NCBI GenBank assembly: GCA_032622095.1
Contig: CP136068.1
Coordinates: 128,411,989 to 128,475,988, forward strand
Source: Siphonodentalium dalli
Taxonomy: Eukaryota; Mollusca; Scaphopoda; Gadilida; Siphonodentaliidae
Length of the DNA: 64,000 nt
Direction of reading: 5' to 3'
The first letter of the stretch is position 1, and every line of letters begins with the position of its first letter. Below are positions 58,707 through 64,000 of this stretch, one piece after another. Under the pieces are notes generated by a model that worked only from the letters and a program-made list of their open reading frames with translations, made no database searches and was not told the origin of the DNA. Made by a program: the position numbers and the translations under genes.

Positions 58707-58752
58707 TTTATCAGTTTATGAGTATACTATCAGTTTATGAGTATAGTATCAG
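58707..58752. repeat. 19-bp tandem repeat
   Basis: TATCAGTTTATGAGTATAC twice and a partial third unit. Confidence 0.85.
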
Positions 58753-58936
58753 AGAACGCTCGTTAAAATCATAATTAGCCCCTGAACCCAGACTCGTACC
58801 TTTCAGTAAGACACACCGTTAAATATTATCGGCACGCACAGTGACGTAAGAGCTCAGCGTAAAGTTGTCGATAAATGTTATGATTATGTTAATTAGAATA
58901 TAATTATGACATTCAATTTATTTGTGTCTGGTTATT

Positions 58937-59452
58937 TAAGGATTAACTGTCATGTGGACTGTTTTATGGAGATGTGACCGTGAGGTAAGTGGTCATAACT
59001 TGTGTAAAACCCGAACGGTTTTACATACAAGTTATGTCCACTTACCTCACGGTTACATCTCCATAAAAACAGTCGACATGACAGTTAATCCTTATATTTA
59101 AATACATTTAGCGAAAAAGCCACTTTTGTAAATGTATTTAAATCGAAAAGTGTATCATGACAAACCCAGCCCAAAATATCCCATAGCACCCGACCAGAAA
59201 CCAGTTGAGAACAATTTCAAAACGAGGCTCTTTATATTGAAATCTGATGATTTATTAAGTCAATCCTGCGCGAGTGCAAATGCGCCCAAAACATTACGCG
59301 TTCTTCTTCTCCAAAATCAATGACGCGTCGATGTAATTATGGTTGTAATTATGACCCTCTTGCGCGTTCACCGAATAATAATTGCAACTAGTCACGTGGG
59401 CGCCGACCAATCGGAATGCTGGATTTAGTGATAATCACACTCAGTATGTAAA
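58937..59452. mobile_element. Hairpin-headed element H, copy b (516 bp)
   Basis: Same ends as 53102-53608 (TAAGGATTAACTG to GTATGTAAA), flanked by TATT on both sides. Hairpin 58937-59095. The agreement of two independent insertions fixes the element ends and a 4-bp target TAT(A/T). Confidence 0.9.
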
Positions 59453-60819
59453 TATTTAGTGTTGAATGTGATATAACCATGGATGATAAGGGTGGTTTAA
59501 AAAAATTGTCAACATGATGAGACACATTTAAAATGGTACTATATTTTTTCCTGACAGTAGACTACTTCCTCTTAGGTTGTAATAAGGAAATCAATATTAA
59601 TTGTTTTTTAACCCCGGCCATTTCTAGATCGATGATAAATATTATCTCAAAATCGTCACCATTATATTCGAAAATTATTATCCTCTTCCACTAAATTCGA
59701 TTCGAGCCCCGCTAAATCGAATTTAGTTCACTCGGTTAGTACATTTCGTATAGAAATGCGACTAAATTATGGCGCGTCCAGATGTACCTGCAAGGAAATA
59801 TCTACAAGAAAATATCAGGTACAATTGTACCCTGGTATTTTCTTGCTGCAAAGATTAAGCCCGTGAGAACGCGGCGGTTTTGATGGCGTTGATTGAGCTC
59901 AATCAGAACAGTATTAGTCGTGCTGGTTCAAGTGAATTGCGTCCGGTAAACAATTACGCTATAGTCCATATTGGCAATTCAAAATATTATGACATTTCCA
60001 ACTGTCTACATATATTACCGTAGAGTCGGTGGGATGAGGCACTCAAATTGTTCTGGTTGACTGAATTTCCAACCAATAATGTGGAATTTGTTGTTTTAGA
60101 CCAACATTTGCATCTCTTCCTACTTTTGGAAAAAATATTGGTTTGAAATTCCTCTAGGTCCCTGCTTCCTCTCCGGTGTCCAGTCAAAATTCAAGTTAAA
60201 ATAAAAACAAGGCATGTGAGGTACTAGGTCGGAAATTCAAGTGCGTTGGGGGAGGGGTGCAAAGTAAATTATATGAACCTGGGAGTTTTGGCCTGGTTCA
60301 AGGGGGGGTGCAGTTGGAAATCCCACATGGACATCCTCCGTCAACGTAAACCCTCTATAGATATACGCATCCACACAAATATCCATATAATACTTCAGCG
60401 ATTATATCAACCCATCTAAAAAATATGGAATTACGAAGTCAGTTGTTGAAACAGGCGATACTATTGATGGATCATAACTCGAGTGCACGAACGGTTTACC
60501 AGCCTTTCCCTTAGTGATTATTAAACGGATACCGATGACCACCAATAAATGTGAACGCATATTACACATTGGCGATAACATACCAGTTCACTGCCTCCAT
60601 CGGATGTTTTCCTGTATTATTTTTTTCATTGGTCAAGTAAGTCACATGGTGCATACCTGATATTTTATTGTCCGTCATGTGGATGCGTCATAACTCATTA
60701 TATATTCTCTATTTATTGTCACAGGTATTTGGCATAATAGACCCCACCACCACAAAGACATAATTATACTTCCATGGTGTAACCAAGGAAGTATATTGTT
60801 TTTGTACTGGTGCGTTTTC
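59453..60819. other. Spacer with small hairpins
   Basis: Hairpins: 59691-59726 (CTAAATTCGATT / AAATCGAATTTAG) and 59803-59843 (CAAGAAAATATCAGGTACAA mirrored by its complement). 59985-60330 resembles in composition the TTCCAAC-rich interior of the 6344-8441 element (7780-8190, inverted), which is only weakly supported. No gene. Confidence 0.45.
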
Positions 60820-61315
60820 CGTTTATATGGAAATACTCAGAAACTAACGGCAGTAGGAACGTGAAATCTCTAGCGATTGTAGGCATCCACGGTCTACTAA
60901 GTATAATGGTATCCAAAACTCGGCCTAATGGATTTTGACGGAGTTATGGCCCTTTTTCGATTATTTTCATTTTTCATTATTATTATTATACTCGACACTT
61001 TTACAACTCCCTAATATCTGAAAGTATGAGGAGTATCAATCTCAAATTTTGTACGTATGTTGGGGTCAATGAGTTCTAACCTATCGTCGTATAATGAATA
61101 TTGTCCGCGTTTCCCCTGCGGAGTTATCTCCCTTCATCTGAAAACATGTAATTTTATTATCTCGGAAATTATAAGGAGCAGGGTATCGAAAATTGGACCG
61201 TATGCACACCTCGATATGCCCTACTGCCCACGGGCATCAAAACTTGGGTCCGCGCTTTCCCTGAGGAGTTACCGCCCATAAATAGAGAACACTATATACC
61301 AGAATGAATTAAACC

Positions 61316-61318
<3 letters not shown>
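60820..61318. repeat. Degenerate tandem repeat with GGAGTTA-CBCCC
   Basis: Blocks ACGGAGTTATGGCCC (60948), GCGGAGTTATCTCCC (61118) and GAGGAGTTACCGCCC (61263) recur at 140-170 bp within similar context (ATCGAAAAT/ATCAAAACT, CGCGYTTYCCC). Confidence 0.55.

Positions 61319-61346
<28 letters not shown>
61319..61346. repeat. Poly-T tract
   Basis: A run of about 28 T, possibly the tail of a minus-strand retrotransposed sequence; no adjacent element recognised. Confidence 0.9.
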
Positions 61347-61350
<4 letters not shown>

Positions 61351-61469
61351 GTACAGAGCTCTAAATTTTTTATTGCATATTCCAAATTGGACGAGTAATC
61401 CTGACTCGAATATACCGCCTAACATATTTTTACCCAGGACTTTCCGCTTTACGGGGTACGGAAATATTG

Positions 61470-62290
61470 GAACTATTTTTCCCCGCCAAATCCAAACCGG
61501 GTGATTAAAGAGCTAGATAATGTCGTAGCTGGTACACTGACATACTTTATGTACGTCCCAGAAGTTTGACGGCTATACTATAAATGTAACATACCCAACG
61601 GAGAATACGTGTCAGGGGTGGGTTGAGACTTTAGAGAAATTCCACGAAAATTGCAAAGGGGGTGAAATTCAAACATCGAGATAATTTTGTTTGATGAGTA
61701 CATCTGATGGCTTATAGTGTTCACGCGCATCTAGAGGGCGATTTTCTAATTTCCAGATGGAACGGTTTACTCGCAACAACACTATATATCATAAATGTGT
61801 ACACTTATGTAGTCTATCACTAGCCGATTTTTAGCCCCAAATCGAAACGGGCTAATGTAGGAGCGAGTTTCACGCAGGAGCATGTAAGCCGGTATACTGT
61901 AGGTACGACTACACAATTTGACCGCTCTACTATAAACGCAACCTGCTCAAGGGAGTGTTTGTGTCGGGTGGGTTAAGATTTGACAAATTCCACCGAAGAT
62001 CAAATGGGGAAAATTACTCCGAAAATCAGATATTGAGATAAAAACTTTTCGACGAGTGGATGTCATAAGTAGTATCTAAACGCAAGATTAGTACGCTTTT
62101 TAAAGATTTAGATTGGACGTTTTAACCCTGGTAGCGTATAACGTTGTAACGGGTGATATATATATTACTCAAATTCAAAACCTCTCTTCATGACGCAAAT
62201 TCAAACGGACTTGTCAAGAAGCAAGGCAAATGCATGAACATTCTCACCGATATACTATATAGGTATGTCCGTTTTTACTATAAAAGTAAC
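61470..62290. repeat. Degenerate tandem repeat, unit about 350 bp
   Basis: Anchor GAC-GCTMTACTATAAAYGYAAC at 61568 and 61920, with a weaker third at 62265, plus GTGTCRGGGGTGGGTT-AGA and CATCGAGATAA/TATTGAGATAA. Ends abruptly at the X-type unit. Confidence 0.6.
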
Positions 62291-62295
62291 ATGTT

Positions 62296-62697
62296 GTCAC
62301 GATTTGACCTGTCCAAAACACTCCCCGGACAAAAGTATCCTAGGTATCAAATTTTGTCGAAATCCGTTCGTTTTATCGGATTTGACCTTAAACTGACCAT
62401 TTTGAAGGTCAATGTTAGGTCGGGGCCACAATTTGACCCACCCAACAGACTCCCCGGACAAAAGTAGCCCTAGGTATTCCTAGGTAACTGTTTTGCCCGA
62501 TTTGACCTTGGATTGACTTTTTTGAAGGTCAAGGTCAGGTTGGGGGTCACGATTTGACACGTCCAAAACACTCCCTAAATAAAAGTATCCATATTTATCA
62601 AATTTTGTAAAAATCCGTAAAGCAGTTTTCCCGGTCATAGCTAAAAGACAAACAAACAGACAGACAGAAGTCCCAAAATATATAATAAATTTAGAAA
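62296..62697 (-). mobile_element. Helitron-like X/W unit, 3'-truncated
   Basis: Three monomers with GATTTGACCYT, GGTCRGGGYCAC and CACTCCCCGGACAAAAGTA, then GCAGTTTTCCCGGTCATAGC, a GACAAACA/GACAGACAG microsatellite and CCCAAAATATATAATAAA. The hairpin head and CTAG are missing on the left. Confidence 0.7.
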
Positions 62698-63316
62698 TGA
62701 CAATGCAAGTGCACCATCAGATCATAAGGCACCAATAAGCATTCGCATAAAGAGGAACACAGATATACGCATAACACTCACATCGGATGGGATGGGATAC
62801 CATGGAAGTATATCTGATTCCATGGAATCTGACCTCTAGTTTTACATATGTTTTTGGGTCGGTGGGGATTTTTGTGCCAATACCTGTGATAAAGGCCATA
62901 TAGTTTGAGACTCGAAAGCGCCATGTGGTTTTATAATCTTCAATCACCATCATTGGCACGCGAAAATCCGCAAATTAATCCATACATACATGATACGTCA
63001 ATAGTTGAGAACGCTATTGGATTATCCACCGTTCTTGGGAAGTGAAAGCATGGACGCTCTTTATTAGAGACGAACATTGGATTTTTTGCTATATTGTATA
63101 TACATGTACTTCTAGTTCTATATCTCAAAATCCTTTATGATACCAAAACATCCCATTAATGGGCCCATTGGTCAGATTTAATTATATTTTGGTATAGAAT
63201 ATAGAGGTGTTGGTTTTATTCACCTCGGTCAAGTGGTCCTGCTAATGTGCTATGGTGCTGGTGGGTCCTGTTGAACTGTACGTATGTTACGATGCTGTTA
63301 TGGCTCACCGATGCTG
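62698..63316. other. Unassigned spacer
   Basis: No gene called. An AACATTGG-flanked GACGCTCTTTATTAG motif lies at 63053. An 80-codon minus-strand ORF (62717-62959) has protein-like composition but no family match and no clear acceptor. Confidence 0.3.
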
Positions 63317-63793
63317 TTAAAGATGCATTATCCGAATTAACACTCCAAAATTACTATTTCTTTGGCTTCGGGGGGGGGGGGGGTAAAAAAAACATTATTT
63401 GATTCGAGTCGAGGAACCCAAATCAAAGCTCAGAGTGATCAGATATCGATTTTTGAAGTTTGTTATTTCTCGAGATGTGCAATTATTTGTGGCACAGAAA
63501 ACAGTCGGCAAACCGACGGTCTCGGACAAAATTTCGGATGAAGATGGATAACTAAAATAAAGTGGTAATACGGCCAAATTTCGTAATACTCAATTGATAA
63601 TACGGCCATATTTCGTTGAACAAAATGTTGATAAATAACACGATTAGGGAAATTTGACACCACAGTTGACAGTGGTTGGCATTATTTTTTTGCAATTAAT
63701 CGATTCTGATAACTAAAACGTATTTTGAAGAAATGTTGTAAATTTTGTATCTTGATGATATGGGGAGCTTCTGATCGGATTGAGTACCTTTAA
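63317..63793. mobile_element. TTAA-flanked MITE, family M2 copy b
   Basis: 477 bp, same strand as 28218-28643, with TTAAAGATGCATTATCCGAA and TCGGATTGAGTACCTTTAA ends. A poly-G run of about 14 at 63369 and a small internal duplication (TACGGCCAAATTTCGT / TACGGCCATATTTCGTT). Confidence 0.8.
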
Positions 63794-63848
63794 GAAAAAG
63801 TACCGTTCTGTTCTCTAAAGTTGTCATTTTCGCAGTGTTCGGATAATC

Positions 63849-63930
63849 TTAAAGGGGTACTGTACACTAAATTCGGCCATGTGTGGGACCATCTCCTATT
63901 ATACCCAACATAATATATCTTATGGATGCG
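63849..63930. repeat. M3-type MITE end
   Basis: TTAAAGGGGTACTGTACACT and GGGACCATCTCC match 56601-56680. Confidence 0.55.
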
Positions 63931-63939
63931 AACCGTCCT

Positions 63940-64000
63940 TAGTGAGCCTCGCCTATATAAGAGAATGCACTGGCTTCCAATGTAAATATTGTTAGGCCAA
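63940..64000. repeat. Partial P-type hairpin at window end
   Basis: CCTCGCCTATATAAGAGAAT followed by GCACTGGC, then GTTAGGCCAA, as between the two hairpins at 43598-43629. Continues past the window. Confidence 0.7.

Noticed and set aside
62717-62959. 80-codon minus-strand ORF as an exon
   Set aside because: Protein-like stretch, but no convincing acceptor and no recognised family; kept only as a note in the spacer entry.

Overview
The window is eukaryotic, transposon-dense DNA. Host coding sequence is sparse and intron-split. I infer an invertebrate metazoan, probably a lophotrochozoan and plausibly a mollusc. The grounds are a secreted PAN plus C-type-lectin-like gene, a rhodopsin-type GPCR fragment, CR1/jockey-type LINE tails, a Helentron-type ORF, and many non-autonomous Helitron-like elements built on the same plan as the 'pearl'/HINE elements described from bivalves. 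No tRNA, rRNA, CRISPR array or bacterial-type operon was seen. Species identity cannot be read from the sequence.

Layout. 1-3113: a diverged tandem duplication, then a decayed Helentron coding fragment (cysteine peptidase plus a zinc-cysteine domain). 4449-9204: a TTAA-flanked MITE, and a satellite-bearing element (family G) split by a 2.1 kb PIF/Harbinger-like element. 9.5-15.4 kb: a lectin exon scrap, a LINE 3' end, two long foldbacks, minisatellites and tandem repeats. 15411-21137: a head-to-tail concatemer of ten Helitron-like units, all in one orientation. 22427-33230 (minus strand): a four-exon gene that I assembled from splice phases; it encodes a 281-residue secreted PAN/CTLD protein. 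Its 5.8 kb intron holds a hairpin MITE, a TTAA MITE, a minisatellite, a foldback and a 1.5 kb TIR element; its 3.5 kb last intron holds a G element. 33-36.4 kb: candidate extra exons plus scrambled, inverted partial duplicates of the same exons.

37.0-43.1 kb: nested insertions (MITE inside a LINE 3' UTR inside a Helitron-like repeat) and a near-identical inverted MITE copy. 43513-49129 and 50652-55426: two direct copies of one segment, separated by double hairpins and a LINE tail; elements present in only one copy date recent transposition. 55425-56174 (minus): a GPCR fragment (TM1-TM3) with a frameshift, beside a 32-bp minisatellite. 56.6-64 kb: more copies of the same repeat families.

The window contributes mainly a readable record of transposition: empty sites, target duplications, nested order and paired copies allow element ends to be called directly. 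The most unusual items are the Helitron-like concatemer with its 122-bp monomers carrying a consensus NRF1-type site, an element family with a 5' hairpin and 4-bp TAT(A/T) target duplications, a foldback MITE whose body is inverted between two paralogous copies, and the split PAN/CTLD gene.
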